64,000 nucleotides of DNA. It comes from Nymphaea colorata. Its lineage: Eukaryota > Streptophyta > Magnoliopsida > Nymphaeales > Nymphaeaceae. The translations under genes were made by a program, and so were the position numbers. Positions 1 to 16,896 of this stretch are shown here, piece after piece (the first letter of the stretch is position 1; every line of letters begins with the position of its first letter). The notes beneath the pieces were generated by a model. That model searched no databases, had not been told where the DNA came from, and saw nothing but the letters and a program-made list of their open reading frames with translations. The stretch lies in contig NC_045138.2 of the NCBI RefSeq assembly GCF_008831285.2, positions 26,321,934 to 26,385,933 of the forward strand, given 5' to 3'.

Positions 1-484
1 GAAAAGACCGACTTTAGTTGCAGCATATCTGCAAATGAGTGCACCCAGAAAATAAAAGGAAAAATGAAATAAGCACCCATATCTGAGGAGAAAAAGCAAA
101 CGTTGATGGTGCCCAGATATCATTCGCTAGCTTGGTGATGGTGAGGTTAGCATCAAGCTATTATCCAATTTGCATTTTGTCGGAAACGTACTAAAGACAA
201 TAATCAATTGAACAACAAATAGTCGGTCAAGCTTGCAGAAGATCGACTTTAGTTGCAGATCCATCTCTGGTACAGAGTTCACAAAGCTGCAGCCACCTAA
301 GCTCTCTTTTTATTATAAAAAGGCAGATGGTCATAAAGCTCCAACTCGACCAAATTCAACCATAAATCAGATATAAGAAAATGACTACCACCTAAAGAAA
401 GAATACACATATGCCTGCTGATCATCGCTACTATGAAAGTTTTACTACAAGAGGAAAGTTAAATCTACACCAACAAGACGACAA
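1..484. other. Downstream flank of the HINT gene
   Basis: No gene is recognisable here. It probably contains the 3' UTR of the HINT gene, which ends at 485 on the minus strand. A 15-bp string, CGACTTTAGTTGCAG, occurs twice (near 9 and near 244), so a small duplicated segment may be present. Confidence 0.4.
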
Positions 485-3914
<3,430 letters not shown>

Positions 3915-5658
3915 CCCCAGAGCCTTGCTCTGTCTCCGTCCTCCCCAGACTCCAGCGAGCAATGGCAAACGCCATGTGGCCCTGTGGGTTTTGTAAACTC
4001 ATAGCGCAACTCATGGTTGTGCATCGGGAAGTTAAGCCATAACACTCATTCCTCGCCACGTGGTGCATGATTTTCACTTTCCAGGATAATCCCAGAAATG
4101 AAAATAGATGTCCAACTTAACTGGATCTTAGCTGATCACATTAAGTTTTCAAACTGGACTTGGTTGTTGTAATTTTTTAGAGACAGATCCAAGTCCTACT
4201 ATCTTAAACTTTGACATAATGTGTTTGGATTGAACTTTAATGAGACATGGGGCTCAAATATAAACTCAGATGCAAAACCACATAGGGCATCTGAATAAAA
4301 TTCAATGGAGGATTTTGCAATTTGATTCGTTTTATTAAATCCAACAAATGAAAAGCAGATTCAGTTGTACAAGGCAATCACAAAACTGAATGAGCTTGTA
4401 AGATGTATCTTGTGGGTGACGTTTTAAACAATAAGGGTCCTGTAAAATTGTGGTTATCTCAGATTATTCTATGTAATCACATTCAAATTCGGATTCGTCT
4501 AGTTATAAGATCTGGCAATTACAGTTAATGAAGTTGGCTTTTTATTGGGCATCAAGCAGATACCGGACTCGCATTCTAATTCAATTATGAAAGTATGTAT
4601 CCAATTTGAATTGAATTGGCAATCAAATCTAAACTTCTTTACCAGGTCGGTTGTGATAGGTGGCCCTCTTCAAAGCATACCCATTTTCTAAGGTTCCAAA
4701 ACAACAATTGGATGGAGAGAATGATCACTGTGTGAGCAACATACTGTTTGGGTAAATGGAGAATTCTTTGTTTTTTCACATTGAAATGATCTGTTTTATC
4801 ATAAGTGGATTAGGTTGAGCATGGATCGATGAGTTTTCTTGGAATCTATTTCTTTAAATATTGATGGCACAAGCTAAACTTGTTTATCTGGATCTGTTTA
4901 TGAGGCTGAGCTCTTTTGGGTCAATGTGAAACGAGCCTACCTTGAACATATGCTGGGCTTGTTCGGCTCAGTTACCAGCCAGAGGGAAGACAAACAAGTT
5001 CCATAAATAACTGCTGCTTGTGCTTTTAAAAACACATTCACATACACGGTAGATATCCACAAGCTGAGGTCAGGGAAGACCTTCACCTGGATATTGAACT
5101 CTTGACTTCCTGCAACTTAAAGGCCTTGCCAACCCCTAGCTGGATGGATACCAGAAAAAACTCTTATTCTGATGTTGATGCCATATATCATTTCCATGTC
5201 AACCATAAAAAGGAACAGTAAAAATTTGCTAAATCGGCTTATTTCTCCTTTCTTGGGCATTTAAAAGAAAAATAACTCCTAAAAATAAATTACATTCGCT
5301 GGGCAGTGAAGCCTCATGTTTCTTGGCCCATACTTTGGATGTACCATGTTAATGTAACAAAGGATATATCGGATACATATATTTAGCATCACAGTAAAGG
5401 ACCAGATACATGACTTATACTTTCTCTCGTTATATGATACTGTTTATTGAGATCTCTGTGGAAAATGAATTTCCAATGAACAGGTTGTAAAGTTGGTATG
5501 CATGGTGAGAATGTAACAACAATTGACTCCAGTAGGAGAGGAAGACCAGAACAACAGACTTTGTATGTTCAGCATGGCCGCAATTTCTGACATCTACCTC
5601 GTTGTCACTTCCTTGCATAACTATGAGAAGCCCCTATTTTGCAATATGGAAACACTCT
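3915..5658. other. Intergenic region between the HINT 5' end and the VSR 3' end
   Basis: AT-rich DNA without a convincing exon. It should hold the HINT promoter at its left end and the VSR 3' UTR at its right end. Around 4860-5000 there is a GCTGGGCTTGTTCGGCTC-type string like the pieces found in the 48 kb hAT-type MITE, so a decayed relative may be present. Confidence 0.4.
5056..5148 (-). repeat. Possible SINE relic (tRNA-like promoter boxes)
   Basis: Read on the minus strand, this stretch has a polymerase III A-box-like string (TAGGGGTTGGCAAGG) followed about 35 bases later by a B-box-like string (GAGTTCAATATCC). No target duplication is visible, so it would be a decayed copy at best. Confidence 0.25.
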
Positions 5659-8600
5659 TTACACAGAAGTTTCTCGCAGAGGTTCAGCTTCATTATTATG
5701 GTTATCTAGCGGCATGTACTGAGACATGATTGCCATAATCTCACCGTCCATGTATGACTGCAAAAGAAAATTGAACTATCAGTAGCAATACTAGGCAATG
5801 CATGATTTTTTTTTTTTTCCTTTCTTCCTTTCTTTTATGATGGAAGCAGTTGAGCTCTTTTGAACTACCAGAATTTGGCAGCCAAAGAGGTACCCCATTT
5901 TTTCTGGTTCTACTCTGGCTGCCTCTTAGTGTAAAACCCTCAAATACCCTCCCTTGCCCTTGACAGAAAAACGCCGATCACTTTGGCCTTGCAGCAAAGG
6001 ATGCATAACTTAATTATATAAGTATTGACACCCTTCAATTTAAATGCCTTAGATCAATGTAGCAAGTGAGGCCAGGACAGTCCTTATAGGCACCACTTAC
6101 ATTTACTAAGCAAAAAACAGCACAAAATTAAAGCATGTAAGAAACATACCCGAAGCCTGTATTTGTAGAATACGTAACCAGCGACACTGATACCAACAAA
6201 ACCAGATAAAACCAACAGTAATATAAACCACCCAAACCGTGAAGCACTTCTAGCTGCATAAAAGAGAAAAAGTCACTGTCATTCCTGTCGCATAATTCCA
6301 ATAGTGCCATTTGTATGATAAAAGAACCTGAAGACAAGAGATCTTTGCAGATTTATGTCAGCATCATTCCAGTTCAGGATTTTGTGTCGAGTACTTTAAC
6401 AAACCAAACTGCAAATCTAACCAGATTGTTCGCTAAATTAATCCAATGATTCGCATCCAAGACCAAGTTGAACCTTTCATTGCATGAAAACTGTTAGTTG
6501 GCCATCTTGGACATGCCTATCATGATCATGCCCATTTCTTCAAGTTTAAATTGCATCTTGTTTAACCAATTCATAAGAGATGTGACGACTGAGATCCACC
6601 CTTGTCCTGAAACAAATATATTCTCATATCCAATTTCAATCAAAGGCAAAATTGAGCTATCTAGATGTTATTTTCTTGTAATAAGGAGAAACCATCAATT
6701 CCGTTGATTGCTTGAAAGTTCTACCATTTACCATGCCCTGTTTTTGACATCTTCGACATTGAAGGCCCAAAAAGTATTTCCTGTATACAAAGAGAGTGTT
6801 TCCCTAGTAGCTTCCACTCACCACTGCCTCCTAGCCAAGTCTACGGAGTTGATGTAAGCTATTCTTCTTTTTTCACCTTTTTAAATTCAAAACGATGCCC
6901 TTAGTGTTGAAGATATTGATAACTTCTAAAAACTGAAAATTCATAACAAGAGTCAAAATACCTCTATATAACAATTGATTGCTGAATTATATAACTTATA
7001 GGGATAACAAGTGGGCTATGGCATTAATTGCTTGTTTTGTGAGTTTACAACCACACAGTTCTACTTTTCATAGTAGATAAATTTTCTGCTACTAGGGTGC
7101 TAGTTTTCTATTTTGGTTACCAAGCTGCGGTTAGGCAGATATATAAGAGATTAAGATGAAGAGAAACAACCCTAGGCTTTGAAACCTTGAAGGTCTTAGG
7201 TTCAGCCCAATAGCCTGGTGTGCTCAGGTGAGACAAGTGAAGACCAGGTATGTTTTGCTCACAAAGACCTTTGTTAGCAAGCTACTGCTAAAAGTTATTA
7301 TCACCTATCAACAGGGAATCAACATGTTCCAAGTTTTCAATACAATCCAGAAGCATGAAATAAATCGAATTCAGCACAATTAAGATCAAGCATCCTGTCA
7401 ACATTCTACTAGCTTCTTTCACACATGCAACAACTACCATGACAAAAGTAGGATATTAGGATAAAAATGTAAATGCTTTACAGGAAATATCAAAATGCAT
7501 CATTATTAAACTCTGCAGCTGTGGAATAAGATAAATACCTAATATACTTACCAATACATGTGTCCTGCTCTTTTATATACACAAGCCCACCACCACAACT
7601 GCAATCATATCCACCCCATTTGTTCTTGCAACGGCAACCATCACACTTGCATGCAAGATGTTCTTTACATTCATCAATATCTGACAGACAGCACAGAGAA
7701 AGTGGCAGGTTCAGCTACAAAATGACAAGAAAACATGAAAAAGGACAGAGATGGTAAAAGAAGTCAATTGTTCAAGCAATGTAAATTCACCGTCACAGGT
7801 ATGACCATCACCAATGAACCCTTGTGGACATTTGCAGCCTGCGAGCTCAGACCCCTATTGCACAATTGATGCAGCATACAATTATAATGGATTTATAAAC
7901 ATATACACCACATATAACCCACTTTAAGGAAGCATAACAAAGAAAGAGCTTAATGAAGGAAGATTAATTTCATTATAGGATGGAGGAACAAAACTGAGCA
8001 TGCTGAAAATGTCTGTGCATTTCTGGTCTCAGACCAGCAGCCTCCATTATTTACTGCACACCTTCCAGGGCCAACAGCTGCCAACATACGTATGAAATTA
8101 GTAAAAGTGAATGCTCCCATAAGACATCATATCTAGTGCAACTAAAAAGGCCAAAATAAAACTTATAAATAAAGGGTGTTATGCCTTGTGGCTTGGCCAT
8201 GAATTCTAAATGAATATAAAGCATGAAATTTGAAGATTTCTGTGATGGTGTCTGAAAATTCAAGGATGACTTTCCATTGAACACACCATAACTTTTTAGT
8301 ATAAATCATAAAGACATGTATAACGAAATGTACAGTCCCCCTGAGTGCAACAGAGTCTAAGTTTGAAGGAATCAAAGGAGAAGTACCAGGAGACTATGAT
8401 AAGTTCTGGCCTTCAAATGATTTTTTCTATGAAGATATTGAAAACAAAAAGAAACAGAGATCCTGGGCTCCTTGAAAACAGATAAATGCAAAAGGGATAG
8501 GGCCTCATGACTTAGTGAACCTAGGAACTAAGATTGCACTGAAAGACCAAATATATATCTGGAATTTCCATGCAAGATAATTAAGTACATTGCAAGATTA

Positions 8601-9130
8601 AGTTAATGGTTACTTGAACCTCGTTAAGCAAAAAATTTGCTTAATTTGAACCAGCAAAAACAAAAAAAGAAAAAAACATAAAAACTTAAAGAGGATGAAG
8701 CATGTGCCAAACCTTCGCAATTTGTATAACCATCCCCCTGATACTGAACGCCGTTCACTGATGGGCACTGGCAGACCCTCCCCCTGAAAGTGTCCTACTC
8801 AAACCAAGTGAAAGACCACCGGCAGTCATAGCCAAGCAATTCCACAAAGTACATATGTACACACTCTTATAGGAAAATGTACCCTTTGAGAGAACTACAG
8901 ATATAAGGACCGAACAAGAGTAAATGCAGATAAACCATGAAAATTAAGTGATTAAACAGGAAATACCTTGCAGGCACTTATATTTGTCTTTGTGTCATGC
9001 CAACATCCACCATAGTTTTCAAGACATTCATTTGTTTCAATGTCTGCATGCAAGCTAGGAATCAAGACAGACGCAGCAAAGAAGCAATTGCTGGGAACAG
9101 GACGTATGTATTTGTATTATATATGTGTGT

Positions 9131-9168
<38 letters not shown>

Positions 9169-11545
9169 CAAGAGATAGAAAGAGAGAATTGTGCATAAAG
9201 ACTAACCAACCTTGAGTCAGACAAATTTGAGGCTCTGTTGACTCTTGAAATCCGGCACAGATAGCTTCCAAAATAGCAGTTCTCTCTAATTTTCCTTTAC
9301 AGTAAACAACAATTGAATTTTTTAAGAGAGTTCCAGTTGGAATCTATAATCTAAAAAAAATCGCCAATTTCATATAGAACCTAAAAAAGCATGATCTGGT
9401 TAATTTTAGCGGACATGGGTCTTCACCTGCAGGAGTTGCTCTCTTGAGCAACTGCTTGAACTACCACATCGAGCTTAAAAGGAACTTTTTGAAGCAAGAA
9501 CTTTTCATAAGACAATAATTTGATAACCAAAAGCCATGTGAATTTGAAAATTGAAACCAATAACATAAAAAATGATGCTTATTCAATCGAAGAAAAAAGC
9601 AGGCTATCTTTATTAAGGATGATATGATATAGATAGGCATGAAAACTTGTAGTAAAAACATAAATTATCAACAGCAATCAAATATGTAGATACCTCGATA
9701 TTGCACGTTATTAATGACCAATGTGGGCAAGATAGTAACGTCCCCACGTGAACCTTGGCCAACCTGAAAACAGAAAAACTAGTGACTCGTCTTATTGGCG
9801 ATATTAAGAACAGTTTAAGTGGCTTTCTTTGGAGAATAACGGCCAACAGGACGTGCGGAAAATAAAGAAAAATTTAAACAACCTGAAGTTTCTGTTCCAT
9901 CTCTAGAACAGGATTCTGGGCATCGGCATTTGGGTCTCCCATGCACTTTTGAATCTTATCAACTGGCAAGTCTGATGGATCAAATGGAAACCAAGGTGAG
10001 ACGCTTCCAACACAGGCACAAAATAAAGTAAAGTAAATCAAGATTGGTAAGATTGAAGTTCAGATCTTGTACTATGTACAAGCTTATGCACAACCACCTC
10101 CAAAAATCTCATCGTTGCTGGTTGTTCTCGTCGAATTTTGGCTATATAAATGCTGTCTACACAGTTGGTCTGATAAAAGACAACAATTGATGACAACCAC
10201 TGTACATGTTTATCGGACTTTGTCACGTTCTTTTTTTTCGGTTTAGCAATTGAACCATGCAGATCACATCTATACGCCCAAAAAGCATCAAAACAACATA
10301 AACTGATGAGCTTCCGAAACTAATTGCAGATAAGCTTTTGGCTAGAATCAATCAACAAGATCTTTCTCTTCCTGCACCTAGTACAAGATTGGCTTGAAGA
10401 CCATCTAGTTGAAGTTGGTCAAAAGTTCAAAAGTTTGATACCCGATGTGCTGTCTTAAACAAGAACTAGAATTGGCCAATAGCAAGAAGATGAAACGAAA
10501 GAAAAGAAGATAAAAGCAATTGGCATCTCGTCAACTTACTTAGAGCAGCGATCACTTGCTCTGCACATTCCTGATTATACTTCTTCTCCCTCATACGACA
10601 CCTGATGTGAAAATCCGTGACGTAGTCCCACCACACCCAGGCCCTGTTGCTCTCGTTAGCGACTCTGTGAACGCACAGCTGCCTCAGATTCTCCAGAAGC
10701 ACGTCCTTCCCTTCGTACCCACGATCAAAATCCATCTCGGGATCGGGTGCACAGTATCTGCCATTATTGATGCACTGAGACTTGCACTGGCTGCTGGTAA
10801 TATACGCCGGAGGGCAATACCAGGTGATGTAATGAGGGGTGAACAGAGTGAAGCCGCCCTTCTCCATCAGCTGGGCGTGGCCCCTGAAGTTCTTCACGAA
10901 CTCCATCTGCTCGTCGCACCTGATTCCGCATTCGTCGTTGCTGTTAGTCCAGAGTTCGTACTCGACTCGGCTGTCGGGGTTCGGCATGGAGCCGCTCCAA
11001 TCCATTTGGATCACAACATCCTCCCCTTTAGCCAGGGCTTGCTTGAGTTCCTCGCCCAAGGAGTGCTCGATCATGGCGGAGGGAATATCGATTTTCTCGA
11101 CGTAGGCTTGGGCTTCTGTCTCCTCGTTGGGGGCGTCCATGGTGATGAGGGGCTCGTCCCGGTCGTCGGCGACGAGGACGGCCTTGGCGCCTGCCTGCTG
11201 TGCGTTCCAGACCTTGAGGGCGAACAAGCAGCCGCCTCGGTCGATGAGGACAATCAGGGGGCGGTTGGAGGAGGAGGCTGGGGGCTTGAATGGGGAGGTG
11301 AAAGGGTCGCAGCCCATGTTGGAGGAAGAGTAGGTGGAGGGGTAGAAGAGGATGCCGCTGAAGCGGGCGCCATAGTGGGGGACGCCGAAGTTGGCGATGG
11401 CGCCGTCGTGCTTCCCTCGGAGGTGGTCAGGGGCCACAACGCTGATGCTGCTCTTCTCCACCACGAAGCGGGAGGTCACAGAGGCGGTGGACAGCACCAA
11501 CACCAGCAGAGGCAAGAAGAAGGCGGGAAGTGGCCTTCCTGCCAT
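5659..11545 (-). CDS. Vacuolar sorting receptor (VSR / BP-80 family)
   Basis: Type I membrane receptor that binds vacuolar sorting signals of soluble cargo and carries it between Golgi/TGN and prevacuolar compartment. Eleven exons join in phase: 10540-11545, 9883-9971, 9694-9763, 9211-9294, 8967-9043, 8713-8794, 7995-8077, 7791-7854, 7552-7680, 6150-6253, 5659-5757, giving 628 aa, usual for VSRs. An N-terminal signal peptide ([18 protein letters not shown]) is followed by a PA domain (about 55-170; [20 protein letters not shown]), the VSR-specific Cys-rich central region, and three EGF-like segments including a calcium-binding type ([15 protein letters not shown]). One transmembrane helix (about 567-592) precedes a cytosolic tail with the conserved YMPL sorting motif (about 610-613). 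The start at 11545 puts the signal peptide at the N-terminus; an in-frame upstream ATG exists near 11656. The donor of exon 7 is weak (GTTTTG). Family assignment is secure; which VSR class is not decided. Confidence 0.96.
7172..7255 (+). repeat. Possible SINE relic in a VSR intron
   Basis: A B-box-like string (TTAGGTTCAGCCC) follows CCTTGAAGGTC, with a GGTGTGCTCAGG tail, inside the VSR intron before the last two exons. No flanking duplication was found. Confidence 0.22.
9134..9167. repeat. (TA)n microsatellite
   Basis: An uninterrupted TA run of about 34 bp, preceded by a short TG run, in the VSR intron between exons 4 and 5. Confidence 0.95.
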
Positions 11546-12400
11546 GATGCTCTTTTCTCTCTTTTTGCTCTTCTCTATCAGAAGGAACTGCAGATAATGG
11601 TACAGGAAGAAGAAGAAGAAGAGGACTTCGATGGTTGTGAAGGAAGAGATGATCAACTGTGGGACGCGTCGAATGCATGAAAGAGACAGAGAGGGAGTTT
11701 CTTGAGTGGGATTCGTGTTCTGGGGACTAATTCAATGGGGAGAGAAATAGAGATGTCAGCAGCAACGTCCAACGAGCGTACCACGTACGAGAGCTAACTG
11801 TGGGGTCGTCTCTTCTGATGAAGAAGCAACAGAGAAAGAGTTGAGCCGTTCGCGTTTACCAACGGAGATTTTTAATGAAGTCAACTTTTTATTTTCTATA
11901 TTTTCGTTTATTTTTCGTTTTTAACGTGAAAGATGTTATAGTGTAGCCACTGTTTAAGAGAGGTCTTTAGTTCGAATTTCAATGTTTGTGAATCTTAACC
12001 AACAATAATTCGAGTTTGTTTAGAGCAATTTTAGTTAAAATCAAGTAATTTACAGAGTTATTTACCACAATTAAATTCTAAAGGAAGTAAAGTTCTAAGG
12101 GAAAATGCTACAATACATGTCCGCTGACTTTATGAAAACGCCATCTCTGTTACGTATGCATGAAAGTTTACTTAAAGTAATGAAAATTATGTGAACTGGT
12201 TCATTCTGTTGTTTGATCAACTTGGTTAATATATATCATTAAATAGATCGTCACGCTCAACATTTATTTTTAGAAGTCAAAGTACAACTTTTCATTTACT
12301 TTTCTCTATAACATAATCTTTCACGTAGGGCACATTATCAACCATCGATCGTATTAATCAAACATGTTGTCATGTAAATTTTGAATTCACACAATTGGTA
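11546..12400. other. VSR upstream region
   Basis: Probable promoter and 5' UTR of the VSR gene. On the minus strand the leader is rich in GAAGAA and TCTTTCTC tracts. A degenerate B-box-like TTAGTTCGAATTTC occurs near 11970. From about 11880 the DNA is AT-rich with no coding signal. Confidence 0.45.
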
Positions 12401-12414
12401 TACTTTAATTAAAA

Positions 12415-12525
12415 ACGTAGCATAGCTGGTCGAGTTAGTGAGCTAGTAAAAGCTCAATCATTAGTTCAATTCATGTAGATTGGCAGACGCTACTCTTAAA
12501 TTAACACGATAATCAACAGGTCTCA
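12415..12525 (+). repeat. Possible SINE relic
   Basis: The string GCATAGCTGGTCGAGTTAG followed by ATTAGTTCAATTCATG resembles polymerase III A and B boxes. A related arrangement occurs at about 18188 (GCATAACTAGTCGAGCAGAC ... ATGGATCTAATCCCCATGAG). The shared layout suggests one old SINE-like family. Confidence 0.3.
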
Positions 12526-12934
12526 AAGCAGCTCTGAATCCTAAAAGCAAGAGAATGCGGATTGAACCTACTAGAGCTTTACTGAATTTGACCAAGTCCG
12601 CAAATTCTTTTCAATTTTGAATTACTCCTCATCTTAACCATCATCTTAAGTTTTAATAAATCCAGATACCTTGCTCATATAAATAAAATACTTGTCTCTA
12701 TCCAAATCAGCATCAAACGAATGTTCGCCGGTTCAGATTTTCCACAAGGTAGTCGTGTGGCCCACCATCTTAGGGATGTCAAGGCTGGGGTTGGATTTTT
12801 ACTTGATTTGTTTTTTCAAGAATATTTCCCGTTATGAATATTATTCCATAAAGTAATTTTTTTGGAGGAAATATATTGTCAATTTGAAGAGTCCAACGGT
12901 TGAATAATCTCCTTAATATAATGCATTTAAGGGG

Positions 12935-12995
12935 ATTAAAGGTCTCCCATGTGCACGCACAACCATGGTTCGATTCTCATGAGCATCACTTTTGA
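12935..12995 (+). repeat. Possible SINE relic with B-box
   Basis: Contains ATGGTTCGATTCTCATGAGC, a near-match to the polymerase III B box, placed like the box in the relic at about 18230. No A box or target duplication is clear. Confidence 0.28.
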
Positions 12996-13189
12996 AGTAA
13001 CAAGTAACAGACTCTTTAAATTATCGAAAGATACTCAGCTCGAGACTCCCTTAAAAGCCGCAGGAAGACTCTTTGAGCGTACGCAAGGGCTCGACGGGTT
13101 TTGGCTTTGGCGTTGGCATCAGGTGACGCAAAGCAATCAAACTTAGAGTGAATTTGCTCACCCGTGTTTGTGCCGGATCTTGGATCCCT

Positions 13190-13545
13190 GGGAGCCATTG
13201 TTTAAACAAACATTGGATCTTCACTGCGATTTGACAAAGGGAATTTGGGATCTTTAATTTATGGTCAAAACATCAGATGAGAGGGGGTTGACCTTAAATT
13301 TGAAGATGTGGATCTAAGATATGAGAGTATCAAACATGTAAAAAAAATTGTGGATCTGAGATCTGAGGGACAGAGGTTGGACTTCAGATCCGCGGACCTG
13401 AGATATTCTATGATTGGAGATCACTGGAGATCTCAGATATGCAGCTAACAAACTGGAGAAGGGGGTTTGAACCTCATATCAACAGATTTGAGATCCTCAC
13501 CTCATATCTCAGTTTTCAAATCCAAGCTAAGCAAACATAGCTTTA
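13190..13545. repeat. Possible degenerate MITE with GATATGAG-rich interior
   Basis: The segment runs from CCATTGTTTAAACAAACATT to AATCCAAGCTAAGCAAACAT; the ends are weakly complementary. The interior repeats GGATCTGAGAT / GATATGAG in both orientations, as MITEs often do. No target duplication was identified, so this call is tentative. Confidence 0.33.
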
Positions 13546-16500
13546 ATATTTTACCAATACTTTCCATTACAACATAGCGGTTGAAAAGTAAAACCAATAT
13601 ATTTTACATGAAAATGGGTCACCTCAAGTTTGTCTCATCTGACTCAAACTTTTTTTCTTTTTTTTTTTTTTTTAATTTTTGAAAGCTTACCAGCTTAAAC
13701 TCGGCTTGGATTGGCTCGACTCGGCTCGCCTTCTCGTGATTTCTAAAATATATACACATCATATATGTGTGTGTGTGATGGTAGCCAGGGGTAGAGGGAA
13801 GGGGGGGAGGCGCCTAAGCCATGGCACCACCCTAACAAATGATTTTTTTTTTTTTACATTGAAAAAAATAAATATTTTTTAATTGCGTAATGTATTTTTT
13901 GTATTAGAATTCAGTTTGGTCCTACCCGAATCCAGAAATCAAACTGCCGGCTTGCCTTTGAAGAAAATCCTGGCTCTGCCCTTGATTGTAGCTATGAGAC
14001 CTTTATGTATTAGATTGGACAGGGATCATCTGGGACATCGATTTTAAGATGAGAAGATGAATAATAAGCTGAAAAATTAGAACCCCACATGTATTTTCAA
14101 GGGAAAAAAAAAAAACCTTCAAAAGAAGGCAAGGGATCTCCAGATGATGAGGAACATTTCCACCACTTAAATTTTCAACTTAGTTAATGGCCTGTACAAT
14201 TTTCATCGAGTCTGGTATATAAGGGTCTGGTAGCTACCAGCTTTCATATTCATATATATGAGCCAAGCTTATAGAATGTGACCATAAGACACTAAGATCA
14301 ATCATGATAATGTGAATAATGTCATGCCCATTCCAATGCTTCCAACTGTGCAAAGATTTTTTATTTTTTTTTGGTGTTCGTTTTTCTAGCGTTCAAGAAA
14401 GAGAAGAGATCCCCCCATAGTTTGTAAGAAAATGCTGTGTGGGGATGTGAAATGACCATAATACCCCGGTTTCTAACCTCTCTACAAGAACAAAAGAAGG
14501 GAAATGGAAAAAAATAAATTCATAAAAATGTCCACTTCTTGTTTTAAATGACCAAAATGCCCCTAAAGTAACTCGCCTTAACGTTTTAAAAGCAAGAGGG
14601 AAGCCAAAAAAAATTCGGTCTAAGGGGCACTAGTTATATAATTTTAATCTTTTAAGAGAAAATAGTATGTAAATGAGAAAAATTTTCACGAAATATCATT
14701 ACAAAAGTAAACACTTCTTGTGGGCCTGGGTGGGCAATTGCCCACACATTGCTACACCTGCCTCTGCCTCTGTTTAGAATAGTGTTATTTGCAAGAAGAA
14801 TTCAGTTTTTGGTAGTCCTGCAGCTTAACGTAACTGTTGCAGGTAAGTTTATGATATTGGAAGATTGCTTTTTATAAGCAGATCGATTTAATTTCTAAAG
14901 GGCGATGTGATCTCATAAGCAGCTTTCGTGTCGCCGTCAGATTAGCCCCTACGTTAAGCTATTGATGAAAAAAAATCTCATCCTTTACTTTCTTCCTAAG
15001 CATTCCAGGGAAGCCTTTAAGGCTAAGTTTCTCAATGGAAATTTGAATGAATGGTATAAATACAATGTTTCGTGGATAATTTTCAAATTATATAAGTCAT
15101 TCAGCTGTCTCATTATATAACTACGTTAAGCTAGCAACCATGGTTAATATATCATATAAAATTATATTTGATAATATGAATATTTTATTTTTTCCAATTA
15201 TTTTTTATTTGTTTTTTAAAACATTGCTAATATTTTGGGCTCATTCACAAAATGTTGGGCTGGATTGGTGAACCGCCGAAGCGGCGGAGCTGCCCATTCG
15301 GTATAGAAAGAAGAAGATACAAAAGAATCAAAAAATTTGTGTTTTAACTTTATAAAATTGTATGGAAGATAGAAAAGCCAACCCAAGCTTATCTCATTAT
15401 CGAGCAGTTTGTGCAAAGCAAAGTTGACCACAAGATCGACCATATGCTTCGGTATCAATTAAAAGCAGTCGGGTTGACATTTCCTGGATTTATTCACATG
15501 ATTTCATACATCCTGGACACAAATATCATTCTCAAGAAAAAATCGACAACGACAAATCTTTCAGTATTTTTAATCTTCACATTGTTTATATATATATATA
15601 TATATATTTATATATGAAGGAGAGAGAGGCAGGTATGCACGACCTGTAAGGACAGGATGTTGACATTTCCAAGATAAAAAAATTGGGAGAAAATCAATGA
15701 AAAAAAAAGAAGATACAGACATTTTAATAAGCTAGATTAATTAATAATTTTTTCTCATTGATTTCCACTAAGTTTTCCATCTTAAAAAGATTAATGGTCA
15801 AGATGAACACTTAGAGGTCACATACCTACCAATCCCTTATATATATATATATATAAAGCGAAATCGTCTACCAAATCATGACCACTTGATGCAATGCATT
15901 CAGCGGATGTGATTAAACACACTGTCCATGCAATGCATCGAGCCATGCCAGAAGTCAAAGATTTCTTCATCCAAACTAGGATTGTGAAATTCATAAATTA
16001 TATATATATATATATATATATAAAAGAGAGAGAGAGAGAATGCCTGCACATTTACAAATATAAACATGCATAAACCACAAAAATTGTGAATACTACAAAA
16101 CTAGGAAAACCCCATGTTAGTTTGCCGATGAATGCATGATATTTTTTTTTTTTAAAAAAAGATGATATATTATTTCTTTAACATTATGATTGTAATGTTT
16201 GGCGTTTGGTATGCAGGTTTTTAAAATTTTGATGATGAAACTAGAAATAGTTTAAAATTTTTTCCTATAATTGTGGCGATAGTGCAAATCAGCTTTGCAG
16301 AATTTCAGCTACAAGCAAAGCAACTCTCCCGGCTTTTCCTGTCAGCGTCAATCTAGGGGATAGCCTTTACTATCTCCTGTCCGCTTCTGCTGTAAAAAAA
16401 GATAAAAGAAAAAAAAAAGCTAAAAAAATTGTACCAAGTTGGCCAGAAATTTTTGCTTGATGTAGATATTAAAATATGCACTATTTCATTTACAACTAAC

Positions 16501-16896
16501 GCACCTTTAAATAAATATTTAAGTTAGTGTGAGGCTGAGAGGAAAGACATTATATAAAACAAGGCGCCCTGGTGATTGAGTTGGAGACCTCATATAAAAT
16601 AATCACTCTATGGATCGAGTTGGACCGTTTATTTAAACATTGAGAGATTCTTTTTACATTTTCAGTCCACTTATTTACCTAAAATTTGGATACCAACATA
16701 GATTTTCAGAATTTTCTTAATAGCGAGGGATCGAATCGAAGGCGAGCTTTTCTTTAACTTGTAAAACAGAAAACGGTAGAATCGTAGGACGTAGACGCAG
16801 TTCTGACCAATAAAATCGAAGAAAGTGGCCTTTTATAGGCAAAAATTAGCCGTAAAAAAGAATTTTCACATAAACTTATGCAAGGGAGGAGCTTAT
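13546..16896. other. Gene-free, repeat-rich intergenic DNA
   Basis: No exon recognised. There are poly-T stretches (about 13645-13680), TA runs (15587-15607, 15838-15856, 15999-16022) and strings such as GGGCAATTGCCCAC near 14730 and CCTGGCTCTGCCC near 13970 that look like decayed repeat ends. The open frame on the minus strand at 15216-15458 has no recognisable domain. Confidence 0.4.
15999..16039. repeat. (TA)n(GA)n compound microsatellite
   Basis: A TA run (about 15999-16022) is followed directly by a GA run (about 16026-16039). Confidence 0.93.

Noticed and set aside
10556-11680. A 374-codon open frame on the plus strand across VSR exon 1
   Set aside because: It is the antisense of a GC-rich coding exon. 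The translation is low-complexity Val/Gly/Ala-rich with no domain, while the minus strand encodes a complete VSR ectodomain.
15216-15458. An 80-codon minus-strand frame with WAAPPLRRFTNPAQHFVNEP
   Set aside because: It looked like a retroelement fragment, but I could not match it to any known polyprotein motif.
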